This document shows, piece after piece, positions 17,955-26,989 of a stretch of DNA of 27,808 nt. The position numbers and the translations under genes are program-made. Source of the DNA: Endotrypanum monterogeii (taxonomy: Eukaryota; Euglenozoa; Kinetoplastea; Trypanosomatida; Trypanosomatidae); contig CM007339.1 in NCBI GenBank assembly GCA_000333855.2, positions 192,788 to 220,595 on the forward strand, read 5' to 3'. Below the pieces are notes generated by a model that saw only the letters and a list, made by a program, of their open reading frames with translations, ran no database searches and was not told the DNA's origin. Every line of letters starts with the position of its first letter. The stretch's first letter is position 1.

Positions 17955-19160
17955 ATGCCGTGCGAGGGCTGCGGCGCCGGTGACGCCGGGTTGCAGTGCC
18001 CGTCTTGCAAGAAGCTTGGCCTGCCGCCGAGCTTCTTCTGCACCCAAGACTGTTTCAAGGCGCACTGGGTAACGCATAAGCTGAAGCACACTGTTACCAA
18101 AAACTTGCCCGCTACTATCCCCACGATGACGGAGGCGGATGAGCGACTCTTCAACTTCACAGGTCCGCTTCGACCGGGAAAAATCACTCCTCGCCGTGCG
18201 GTGCCAAATGAGATCCCACGACCTGATTACGCGACCCGCAACGACGGCGTGTCTGAGTCGGAAGAGAAGGACCGCGGCAGCCATCGTGTAATTGCGTACA
18301 ACCTGAAAAACCTGTACGAGGACTACAACAATGCCCAACTTCGTCGGAGCTCTGATATCCTCAAAATCAAGCGTGTCAACGCGCTCTCGCGGGAGGTGCT
18401 AGACATTGCTTGCGCAGCGGTGAAGCCAGGAATCACGACAGACGAGATCGACCGCATCGTTCACGAAGCCACGATTGAGCGCGGTATGTATCCCTCGCCA
18501 TTGAATTATTACAACTTCCCAAAGTCTGTGTGCACCAGCGTCAACGAGATTATTTGCCACGGTATCCCTGACAACCGACCCCTAGAGACTGGTGACATCG
18601 TTAACTTGGACGTTTCCTGCTACCTAGATGGCTTCCACGGCGACCTCAACGAAACAGTTTTTGTCGGACCACCGGATGAAGAAAGTGTGAAGATCGTACA
18701 CACGGCGTACGCGTGCATGATGGCTGGTATTAAAGTTGTCAAACCAGATGAGCTCTACCGCTACATCGGTGACGCCATCGAGGCGCGGGCGACACAATCG
18801 GGTTGCAGTGTGGTGCGCTCCTACACCGGGCATGGGGTGGGCAAGCTGTTTCACACGGCACCAAGCGTGTGCCACTACAAGGATAACAAGACCCCTGGCC
18901 TCATAAAGCCTGGACACGTCTTCACGATTGAGCCGATGATTAACCTGGGTACCTGGCAGGATGTGACGTGGCCGGATAACTGGACGAGTGCGACAAAAGA
19001 TGGCAGGCGCACCGCCCAATTCGAACACACGATGGTGTGCACTGATGAGGGGGCGGAGCTGCTGACGGACTGGAAGGACAGTATCCCGTTTTACCAGAAG
19101 CAGCTGAAGGAATGGGGAATCGATATCCCAGCTGAGGATCCCAGCGAGATTAAAATTTGA
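17955..19160 (+). CDS. MAP1: Methionine aminopeptidase 1 (MetAP1, peptidase family M24), 401 aa
   Basis: MetAP1 removes the initiator methionine from nascent proteins in the cytosol, at ribosomes. Residues 3-41 form a MYND-like C6H2 zinc finger (C3, C6, C15, C18, C29, C33, H37, H41), which in this family contributes to ribosome association. The pita-bread catalytic domain occupies about residues 130-385. It has the substrate-binding H202 (CHGIPD) and all five metal ligands: D219 (NLDVSCY), D230 (FHGDLN), H293 (TGHGVG), E326 (FTIEPM) and E357 (QFEHT). Length and layout match eukaryotic MetAP1 and not MetAP2. The start at 17955 is favoured because the zinc finger needs it. An in-frame ATG at codon 58 is the next ATG in any frame and would give a finger-less enzyme. 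Confidence 0.97.
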   Translation: MPCEGCGAGDAGLQCPSCKKLGLPPSFFCTQDCFKAHWVTHKLKHTVTKNLPATIPTMTEADERLFNFTGPLRPGKITPRRAVPNEIPRPDYATRNDGVSESEEKDRGSHRVIAYNLKNLYEDYNNAQLRRSSDILKIKRVNALSREVLDIACAAVKPGITTDEIDRIVHEATIERGMYPSPLNYYNFPKSVCTSVNEIICHGIPDNRPLETGDIVNLDVSCYLDGFHGDLNETVFVGPPDEESVKIVHTAYACMMAGIKVVKPDELYRYIGDAIEARATQSGCSVVRSYTGHGVGKLFHTAPSVCHYKDNKTPGLIKPGHVFTIEPMINLGTWQDVTWPDNWTSATKDGRRTAQFEHTMVCTDEGAELLTDWKDSIPFYQKQLKEWGIDIPAEDPSEIKI

Positions 19161-20171
19161 GAGCTGCCGGCTATGGTCCCCAGAGGGTACAGCGAAGGTC
19201 GAATAACGGTGGCAACTTCGCGTACTACGAAGGTGTAATGAGGTGTGCGTGTTGATGTAGTTTTGTTGGGGCGCGAATAATATACCATCTTCCTCCTCCT
19301 CCTTCCCACCTTCCTGTCCAGTTTGATACGTGTGTGTGTGTGTGTGTATTTGTCCCTAAGCTTTCATCTCAGCTGACGTGGGCCTTTTGGCTCTGTTACC
19401 GGGTCTTCGCTCCACGGACGGATACAAGACTCCTACTTGTTTTTTTTCTTATATCCTTGCCCTACTGTTTTTTTTTTTTGTTGTTGTTGTTGAAAGGCTT
19501 GTGATAGTGGTGGGTGGTTATTGCTCTGACGCTGCACTGGAGGGGCCCGCGTGGCCTCGTGGGATCGGCAAGGGGGGAGGGGGAGTTTTTATAGCTGTTT
19601 GCTTTCTGCTGTATAGGCGGAGTCTCACGCCGACTCCAGAGCATCTCACCCGATCCTCGGGTGCCTACGGCTTTCGGGTGACTGAGCCCCTCTGGAGGGT
19701 CAGCTCTCAGAGCGACACGCTAGACAGGATGTGCCTTCGCGTGGTCTGCAGAGGACTGGTGAGGGCTCTCATTTTGACATTCCTGCTCTGTTGTTGTGCA
19801 GGAACATGGCGCCTGACGACGAGGAGGTGTTAGAGATTGAGGTGGAAGCGGAGCAAGATTACGAGTAATACTGGCCTGCTTCGGCTGGCAACTCCTTTGC
19901 TTCGTCTGCCGCGCACTATGATCCGCTTTTTTTTTTTCCAATGCCTATATCCTGCCTCATGTAGACAGATTTCCCCATATCTTGAGAAGGGGGAATATGC
20001 GGGCGGAGAACTAGATGGTACTCCGGAGGGCGGTGGGGAGGAGCGAATATGGAAGGAGGGGGCAGTATTATTTGTTTCAAGTGCAGGACCTGCACCAAAA
20101 CTTATGTCCTTTGTGCCACTAACTGTTTTTTGTCGATGGATAGGCGCAGCCACGTTGCCTACCTCCTCTAG

Positions 20172-20175
<4 letters not shown>

Positions 20176-20211
<36 letters not shown>
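20176..20211. repeat. (TA)18 microsatellite
   Basis: The longest uninterrupted TA array in the window, about 36 bases. Confidence 0.9.
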
Positions 20212-20215
<4 letters not shown>

Positions 20216-20740
20216 GATTTAAGGGTTGTTTGGCTATTCATCCTTGTGTAATACCTTAATTGTAAATGCCTGCGGTTGCAGGCGCGAGAGCCAAAGGGCA
20301 CGGAAAGTAAGCAGGGATGCCGACGACGGTGACTTCAATGATGATCACCACACCCCTTTCATTCCCTTTGTTTGTTCAATGTGCAGCGGTGCCTTTCTGA
20401 GGTACTCGTGTTTTGCAGGTGGTCTAGTGACCACAGGTGCGGCGCGCCCATCTCACGCTCGCCTCCCTCGAAACTGATGCGCCGCTGACGAGGAAGAGCG
20501 AAAACGAAGGAGGCTATGGGGATATGATCTCAATTAATTTTTTTTTTGGGGGGGGGTTCGAGGAAAAAAAAATACAAACTGAGCTTGGCTGCGTGGGGGT
20601 AGCTTCCCTCTTAAGCTCTCCCCATTGTTTGTGCTTTGACCCCCCCCCCTCTCTTTCCACTCCATCCCTCCCTCATCTCCGCTTCAAACCTTCCCCTGTC
20701 CCCGAACTGCTAATGTTGTGCTTTGCTCCGCACTTGGTCC

Positions 20741-20852
20741 ACCGTTTTTTTTTTTTCCTCGTCATCCAGCCGACAGGTCCCTCCAATCGGCTCCCCCCCT
20801 TTTTTTTATTATTATTATTTGCGTTCCTCCGACCTCACTCCTCCTTGGACAG
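20741..20852 (+). promoter_or_regulatory. Polypyrimidine tracts and candidate spliced-leader acceptors
   Basis: A T13-containing tract leads to an AG at 20768-20769. A second C/T-rich stretch leads to an AG at 20851-20852, only two bases before the ATG at 20855. Neither leader would contain an upstream ATG. Confidence 0.6.
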
Positions 20853-20854
20853 AA

Positions 20855-23800
20855 ATGCAGCGAGAGGTGATCAAGTGGGTGCAGTCTCTTGACCTCTCTG
20901 CACCGATACAAAACCCAAAGCGCGACTTGGCTACTGGCCATTTGGCAGCGGAGATCGTGGCGCGCTACACTGGCACCAAGTACCTGGACCTTAGCCGACT
21001 TCCCACAGGCGTTGCTTCGGCCACAAAGTGTGATGTCTGGTTCCAAGTGTACCGTGCGCTACAGCAAGTGGGCTGCACAAACGTGACGCAGCCCCTGATT
21101 GATGCGGTGCTTCGACGGGAACCCAACGCGGCACTCACTGTTTTGGAGTACCTCTATGAACACTTCACCTCTCATGCGCTGTCGATGAGGGGTTTAGATG
21201 CAGTCGGGACGGGCAAGAACGCCTACGTGCAGCCACAGAATGCTGCTTCCACCGCGAAGCTGTTGAAGGCTACCAGTGCGATGTCGAAGAGCAGATTGGA
21301 CAGTGGTATTGATGAGGAGACCTCAACTGACAAAATGACTCTACCCTCCTCTTCTGCGACTGCGGTGCCGTCCAATGGGGCATTCGGGCATGGTGCAGCG
21401 GCCGACGTACTAGCCTCCGCACAGGACACCATGGCGGGTGAGGCCGATGCCCTCGCAAACCACCCACATCATATTTCGACACGCGATCTGCAACATCGCT
21501 TAGCACTCATCGACAACGATGAGCTCGCGGGTGGTGCCAATGCGCTGCGCGCGTATCCGCGATACGCCCGACCCACCGCAAGTACGCTCGTCCACGCTGC
21601 GACCGGCAGTAGAAAAGATGTCGTTCTGGATCGACCCAAGTATGCGCCAGATGAGATTCTCCAGCGACGACAAAACCAGTGCATTCTCCAGCAGCACGCC
21701 GTTGTACAGAAAATGCAAGAGGAGCGGGATGGTGCCAAGGAGAAAGCCCCGTCTCATACCCGAAATGACACCTTGACGGAGACAACAACGTCTTCTCCGG
21801 TTTCGTTGCCGCCAGAAAAGGTGGTCAGAGTGCAGTCGGGCAAGAGCGCCCCCGCGACTGTCCCTCTCGTCACACTCTATCGTGGCAGATTCTACCGACA
21901 GCCGGATCCACCGGCGGCGACAAGAGGGGCGAAGGGATCTAGTGGCCCCCGTGACGGCAAGAAGGGCAAGCAAGGGGAGCTGTCACCTATGTCCCGACAG
22001 GGCGCTTCTGCGTCGTCTAAGGATCATCTCACGCTCAACGAGGACTCCCTGGAGCGCGAGAGGACTTCAGCTTCAGGCGACACTTCCCCGACGACCGGGA
22101 TCTCGGGTGGTATTGGTGGCAGTAGCGGGGCAGGGGGGTCACGCATCATGCCCAAGATCCGTGTCGCCGTCCAAACCGCGTCTATTCAAGCAGCACTGAC
22201 GCAGCGCAGTAGTAGCGCGGAGATAAAAGCGCGTGCAGCGACGTTGTCCCGTGAGCACTTCGCCAAGCACAACTTCTCGCTGCGATCGGCCCTTGGTGAA
22301 ATTCTTTCCGATGTACTGACAGCGCACAAACAGCTGCAGAAACTTTTTGACTGCTGCGTTGAGGATGGAAGCGGCGAGGTGCTCGACAACGTCCTTGGCC
22401 ACCTTCTCGCCCACCGTGAGGAATTTCCCCCTCTATGTATAGAGGCTTGCTGGCAAGCACTCGCCCAGCATGTCGACGGCATCGTGGCCATACTTCAGAA
22501 AAAACCGGAGGAGTACGCGTACCTGATCGAGTCCTTATCTTTTGCTTTCACTCGGGAGGCGGCCCAGGTCCCACTGCTCCACATCTCACAAGGCGTTGCG
22601 CTCTCCTGCGAGATGGACAGTGCCTACAAGGATGGTGAGAGCGTTGGGGCCACTGCACATGGATCACAGGTAGAATCTGTCGTAGCGACGCGGCGCCGCA
22701 GCACTGTCGCCTTGAGCGTCCCCGTCGCGGGTTCTGGGTACTCAGCCGCGTCGGGTAACAGCAGCACGAGCAAGTGGCGAAGGAAAAGTCTTAGTGAGGC
22801 TCTTCTTATGACGACGCCGCATGCCACTTCTGTGGGTATCGGGTCTGATGAGACCCCCATCGCTATTTCGCCAGCGGTGTCTCGCTCACGCGCCATCATA
22901 GACACCAGCGACGGCTTGCCGCTTGCTTGCGCATTCCGTTTTCTCTATCAAATCGCCCGCCAGCTCGACACGGAAACGGCGGCTCACTTACTCGAGCGTT
23001 ACGTGCTGCGCTGCACCAAACCGTTTCTCCTCCGTCGTGGGACTGTGGCGGTGCGCGAGGCGATTGCGCGTGTCGTGAGTGCGTCATTCGCACCCGTCCC
23101 ACGTACAGGTATTGCCGGTTTAGGCGACACTGATATCGATGTCGAGGCGGAGAAGGCTTTTGTTCAGTTCCTCTCCGACACGCTGGCACGCGCCTTGTTG
23201 GGGTCCACGCCTACCGTGCCTACTGACAACGGGAACGCAGCGCCAGGGCCTTCCTCTGACCCACTGATGCACAGCATGTCGGTCTGCGACGCATCTACTA
23301 CCCCTTCGCTACACCTGCATCTTCAACGAACGTACTGGCTGCTTGTTTTTCATGCTATTGCCGAGTACCCCTGTACAACACACTACGGATCGGCTTTGCC
23401 TCACGGCGTCGATGGGCCGCTCGCTACGTGTCTGCGGAGGGGTGCCATGACCTGTTTATCGTCGACTGACGTGGATCTCCGTAGTGTGGGTGTGGGTCTC
23501 CTAATAGAGTACGCGGAGCGATGGCTTCCACGTGATGTAGTGCTGAAGGGGTCGGCTGAGGAAGATTCGGTAGCGGGCGTGCTCGACCTATTTTCGCGGG
23601 TCATCCCCTCGCTCGATGCGGTCGTGGTGGAGCCATCGATACCTTGGTGGAGAACACAGGCAGCCAACACGTGGGAGTGCCGCTTGATGGTCGTGCGCCT
23701 GTGCGTCATTCTTCTCGCTCATTCTTTTTTTCAGGGTGCAGTGACAAAGAAGTCGAGTGTGGGAGGCAGCGAGGATACCTGGACGTCTGCTGCTCCCAAC

Positions 23801-24949
23801 CAGCGCTCTTTTGTCGATGCCGCTGCCGCGGAGTGCCTTCTGACGTTCGACAAGGCTCCTTCCTGGCAGCTGCAACTGGCACTGGCTATGGCAGCCAAGG
23901 CTGTCGACAAATCCTCCACACCGAAGCTGACAGACGCATGGTGCCAACTCCTCTTCAGAATTCCCCCTAGCTCACTCTTGGAGCTACTTTTGCCGCGCGA
24001 TGGGGATACTGTTCGGCTGCGACTGCTGCACCCGCTGCGCCCAGTGCCACCTTTCCGGGAGAGTTCAGACGGTCTCGAATGTCGGGTTGTACAACGGAAC
24101 TCCCCATCGCACCAGCCGCTGATGGCGCCTTTGCCGAATGAAAGCACCGCCTTCATGAGCAACAACTGTTTTCTCGGTTCCGCTCCACCGGAGTCGTGGA
24201 CGCTAACGCCGGCGATGGACGGGGGTGATTACGCCTGCGAATCCGGTAACAACGTGACTACTAGGGCAGCCGTGCATTTTGTGTGGGGCCGGGTGATGTC
24301 TGTTTATGCTGTTTCGCCCCTCAACCAAGTGTGGAATGTGGAAGGGATTGTGGATGCTGTATTACCGCCGCTGACAGACAGCAACGTTCCAGACGCCACT
24401 GAGTCGTTTTCGGCAGCGTCGCTTGTCCAGTCCGTGCTTCCGCTCCTCGTCATGGTAGCGGCATTACTGAGTCCGCCCGGTACTACGATGGAGGTGGCTG
24501 CACCTCGGACAGTGACTTCAAAATCCCGCTTACCGTCGATACGTTCTGCTGACGAGGAGTTGGAGATGGTGAAGAGGCAAAGCCGCTCCTTCTGGCGTGA
24601 AGCGTTGCGTCGTGCCTGGCCTCTGTTGAGGGCTTGTGGTGTTTCACAGAGCTCCGCCATTAACTTAGCGCACCCAGAGCCCGAAGAGGACGAGTCACAT
24701 CTAGATTTTGATGGAGAGGAGGCTGTGGTCGCACCGAGCGAGCCTCGCCTGACCGCCGAAAGTCTTGGTCTGAGTCTTGAAGACTTAAATACTGTTGTTC
24801 TTGCTATTTTTTTTCGCGCAGCAGACAATGGCATCGTGGTGGCAGAGACCGAGGCAGCTGCCGGAGACAACGCCAAGCTCTGCGTAAGCGCTATTCAGTG
24901 GGCGGAGATGATGATCAGCGAGACGTCAACTTCTGTGCTGTCGCCATGA
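20855..24949 (+). CDS. Large protein with N-terminal SPATA4-type calponin-homology (CH_2) domain, 1364 aa
   Basis: The start is the ATG at 20855, which begins the domain itself; the frame is open further upstream but only through T-rich leader. Residues 1-110 match the CH_2 domain of SPATA4/SPEF-type proteins: EVIKWVQSLDLSAPIQN, RDLATGHLAAEIVARY, a Thr-Gly-Val turn with KCDVWFQVYRAL, then LIDAVLRREPNAALTVLEYLYEH. Residues about 110-430 are Ser/Ala/Pro-rich with a Gly-rich patch (GGIGGSSGAGG). From about 430 to the end the protein is mostly helical with Leu/Ala-rich segments that could be HEAT-like, broken by loops. CH_2 proteins bind microtubules or sit in cilia and flagella, so a flagellar role is likely but inferred. 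Animal SPATA4 is only about 300 residues, so the long helical C terminus is distinctive. I know no specific name for this architecture. Confidence 0.9.
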   Translation: MQREVIKWVQSLDLSAPIQNPKRDLATGHLAAEIVARYTGTKYLDLSRLPTGVASATKCDVWFQVYRALQQVGCTNVTQPLIDAVLRREPNAALTVLEYLYEHFTSHALSMRGLDAVGTGKNAYVQPQNAASTAKLLKATSAMSKSRLDSGIDEETSTDKMTLPSSSATAVPSNGAFGHGAAADVLASAQDTMAGEADALANHPHHISTRDLQHRLALIDNDELAGGANALRAYPRYARPTASTLVHAATGSRKDVVLDRPKYAPDEILQRRQNQCILQQHAVVQKMQEERDGAKEKAPSHTRNDTLTETTTSSPVSLPPEKVVRVQSGKSAPATVPLVTLYRGRFYRQPDPPAATRGAKGSSGPRDGKKGKQGELSPMSRQGASASSKDHLTLNEDSLERERTSASGDTSPTTGISGGIGGSSGAGGSRIMPKIRVAVQTASIQAALTQRSSSAEIKARAATLSREHFAKHNFSLRSALGEILSDVLTAHKQLQKLFDCCVEDGSGEVLDNVLGHLLAHREEFPPLCIEACWQALAQHVDGIVAILQKKPEEYAYLIESLSFAFTREAAQVPLLHISQGVALSCEMDSAYKDGESVGATAHGSQVESVVATRRRSTVALSVPVAGSGYSAASGNSSTSKWRRKSLSEALLMTTPHATSVGIGSDETPIAISPAVSRSRAIIDTSDGLPLACAFRFLYQIARQLDTETAAHLLERYVLRCTKPFLLRRGTVAVREAIARVVSASFAPVPRTGIAGLGDTDIDVEAEKAFVQFLSDTLARALLGSTPTVPTDNGNAAPGPSSDPLMHSMSVCDASTTPSLHLHLQRTYWLLVFHAIAEYPCTTHYGSALPHGVDGPLATCLRRGAMTCLSSTDVDLRSVGVGLLIEYAERWLPRDVVLKGSAEEDSVAGVLDLFSRVIPSLDAVVVEPSIPWWRTQAANTWECRLMVVRLCVILLAHSFFQGAVTKKSSVGGSEDTWTSAAPNQRSFVDAAAAECLLTFDKAPSWQLQLALAMAAKAVDKSSTPKLTDAWCQLLFRIPPSSLLELLLPRDGDTVRLRLLHPLRPVPPFRESSDGLECRVVQRNSPSHQPLMAPLPNESTAFMSNNCFLGSAPPESWTLTPAMDGGDYACESGNNVTTRAAVHFVWGRVMSVYAVSPLNQVWNVEGIVDAVLPPLTDSNVPDATESFSAASLVQSVLPLLVMVAALLSPPGTTMEVAAPRTVTSKSRLPSIRSADEELEMVKRQSRSFWREALRRAWPLLRACGVSQSSAINLAHPEPEEDESHLDFDGEEAVVAPSEPRLTAESLGLSLEDLNTVVLAIFFRAADNGIVVAETEAAAGDNAKLCVSAIQWAEMMISETSTSVLSP

Positions 24950-25252
24950 GCAGATATGGATGAAGGAGGTGGTAGTGGTGTGAGGGCGAAGATAGATACC
25001 TATCTTGATCTTTATATACACATTGATACATTATTATATCTATTCGTTGACTCATGTATGTATAGTAGAGGGGCACCAGTCCAGTGGCGATCATAGGCCT
25101 CCACCAATCTCCCGCAATTTATTCTTTCCGTGTACCCACGCCTCGTCAGAGAGGTGGAGTCCCGTCATGATGCATTCCCGATTCCCATACACCTTTTACA
25201 CCTGCACGCTGCATCTCGAGAGATCTTTTCTTTTTTTTCCTCTCTCTCTCTC

Positions 25253-25286
25253 CCTGTCTGTCTGTCTGTGTGTGTGTGTGTGTGTG
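25253..25286. repeat. (TCTG)n/(TG)n microsatellite
   Basis: Three TCTG units run into about nine TG units, downstream of a C/T-rich tract. Confidence 0.85.
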
Positions 25287-26849
25287 ACCGCCTGAACAAC
25301 AAGTAGAGAGAGGACAAACAAGCAAACCGCTGTCTTTGGTGGTCCATGTATATTCTTCAGGGTGCGAGGATGGAACGCCTCTCGTCGCCCTCCCACCGGG
25401 GCGGGTGTCAGCTCTCGCTGGTTTGCACCAGAGACCTACAAAACAAAACTGTGTACGAGGGGGAAAAAAAAGTAGAGGGAGAGGGTCAGCGAGAGAAGAC
25501 AAAACAAACAAAAAAAAATGACTTCTCCCAACATCATGGTGACCTTCCTCACCTTTCGGCGTCCAAACAAGCTCACCACTTTCTGATGCTCTGACGAGAG
25601 GGCCACAAAGATGGGAAAGGAAAACTTTTCGATGCTCTTGGCTTACCACCGGCGGCGTGTCGGTTGAATGGAGTGCACTTTTCGGTCAATAAAGACTGCA
25701 AACATCTATGAATGATTGGCGCGTGTGCGAGCGGGCGCATGTGCGGTCCTTGCCCGGTGGATTTCTCGACCGTCATGAGACTCGTATCAGTCATGGTTCT
25801 GCTTCCATGCCAACACCACCACCACCACCCCTACCGATGTCCTCTTAGAAATCAAATAAGTATATACCCTGCTCTGACTCCCCCTTTTTTTTCTTTCAAT
25901 TATTCCATTCCTTTTTTCGATGACCCCCCACTCCGCCCATGCTACGCGTTCATGAACACATGCACAGAGATATCCCTTTCATTACCCCTTCCCTCTTCCC
26001 AATATTATCCCCTTCTCCTCTAGTTTCCTAGGAAGTGATAACGGAAGCACAGCAAGTCATACCCAACGGAGGTATCCACAGCCTCTCACCTTTGCTCGGC
26101 CCTTTTTTTTTTTTGCCGAGTGAGACATTATTTCTTTTCTTTTTTCATTGTTGGTTTGTGTGCGCGTGTTTTATTTTTTCTCCCGTTCTCCTTCTCACTT
26201 TGAGATTTCTCGATTGTTCTTTCGGTGGCCAATTTCTCTGGACATATATTTTTCTTTGTATGTGCATATATATATATATAAATATTTTTAGCTTTCTAAG
26301 TGCCGTCACCAAGTAATACTGCGTGATATTTTCTCCTTGAAGTTGTATGATATATACCTTTATTTCTTTGCCGCCTGTCACGCCCCCCCCCTCTTTCTCT
26401 AAAGATTGAGCAGATCAACTGGATATCGCGTATAGTTTCGTTGTAAGGGGAAAAGAGGATATGTAGGCTGTACTTAACTGTTCTCTCTCGTTTTTTTTTT
26501 TTTTCGGAGGTTAACTTTCCAAGTTGTTTTCCTCTTGTGTACTTTTTGCCTTTCTCTTCTTCTGCATTCCTCTCAGTCCACAGCGTACAAGCCACAATTC
26601 CGCACTATTCATTGCACGTACAGAAACACCCACACATTTAAAATTTGCTAGACCTTATTATCCTCATCTCTCTCTTTATAAATCTATATATGTGGGTGCT
26701 TGGAGGGGCAGGGTGACTCGGAATCGTGACAATCCGTTGCAGTATTTTTTTTTTTTTTGTTGTTGTTGTTCAGTAAAACATTGTTGACTACGCCATCGCG
26801 ACCTCTTCCCACACTTACCTCATTTTGTGCGTTTTCTTCCACCGTGCAC

Positions 26850-26935
26850 CCCCCCCCGCTTCCCTCCTTCCCTCCTTCCCTCCTTCCCATCTACTATCCC
26901 GTTCATTGCCTGTTGTGTGCCCAACACAATTTTAG
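26850..26935 (+). promoter_or_regulatory. Polypyrimidine repeat and likely spliced-leader acceptor AG
   Basis: A C-run and about three to four copies of a CTTCCCTC-type octamer lead to the first following AG at 26934-26935. The 54-nt leader from there to the ATG at 26990 contains no other ATG. Confidence 0.7.
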
Positions 26936-26989
26936 GGCTCGCTGACACCTGGAGTGTACACAAAAAAAAAACGATTGAAAAACTATCCG

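Larger units (their letters stand above)
19161..20854. other. Intergenic region, 1.7 kb
   Basis: No confident gene. It has a TG array (19330-19347), GTT repeats (19482-19493), small hairpins at 19648-19664 (cacccga/tcgggtg) and 20268-20283 (gcctgc/gcaggc), a TA array at 20176-20211, and C, T, G and A homopolymers near the 3' end. A 20-codon acidic micro-ORF (19806-19868) sits just after a good AG and is treated as a finding. Confidence 0.65.
24950..26989. other. Intergenic region, 2.0 kb
   Basis: 3' UTR and spacer with a TCTG/TG array (25253-25286), T, C and A homopolymers, a CAC/CCA repeat near 25813-25829 and a TA array at 26266-26280. Near the 3' end is a C-run followed by a tandem CTTCCCTC-type tract (about 26850-26888). 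A moderately complex part at about 25530-25760 has no credible frame on either strand. Confidence 0.65.

Noticed and set aside
20338..20400. Second possible box C/D pair (ATGATGA ... CTGA, 63 nt)
   Set aside because: No terminal stem and no internal D' or C' box; box motifs this short occur by chance.
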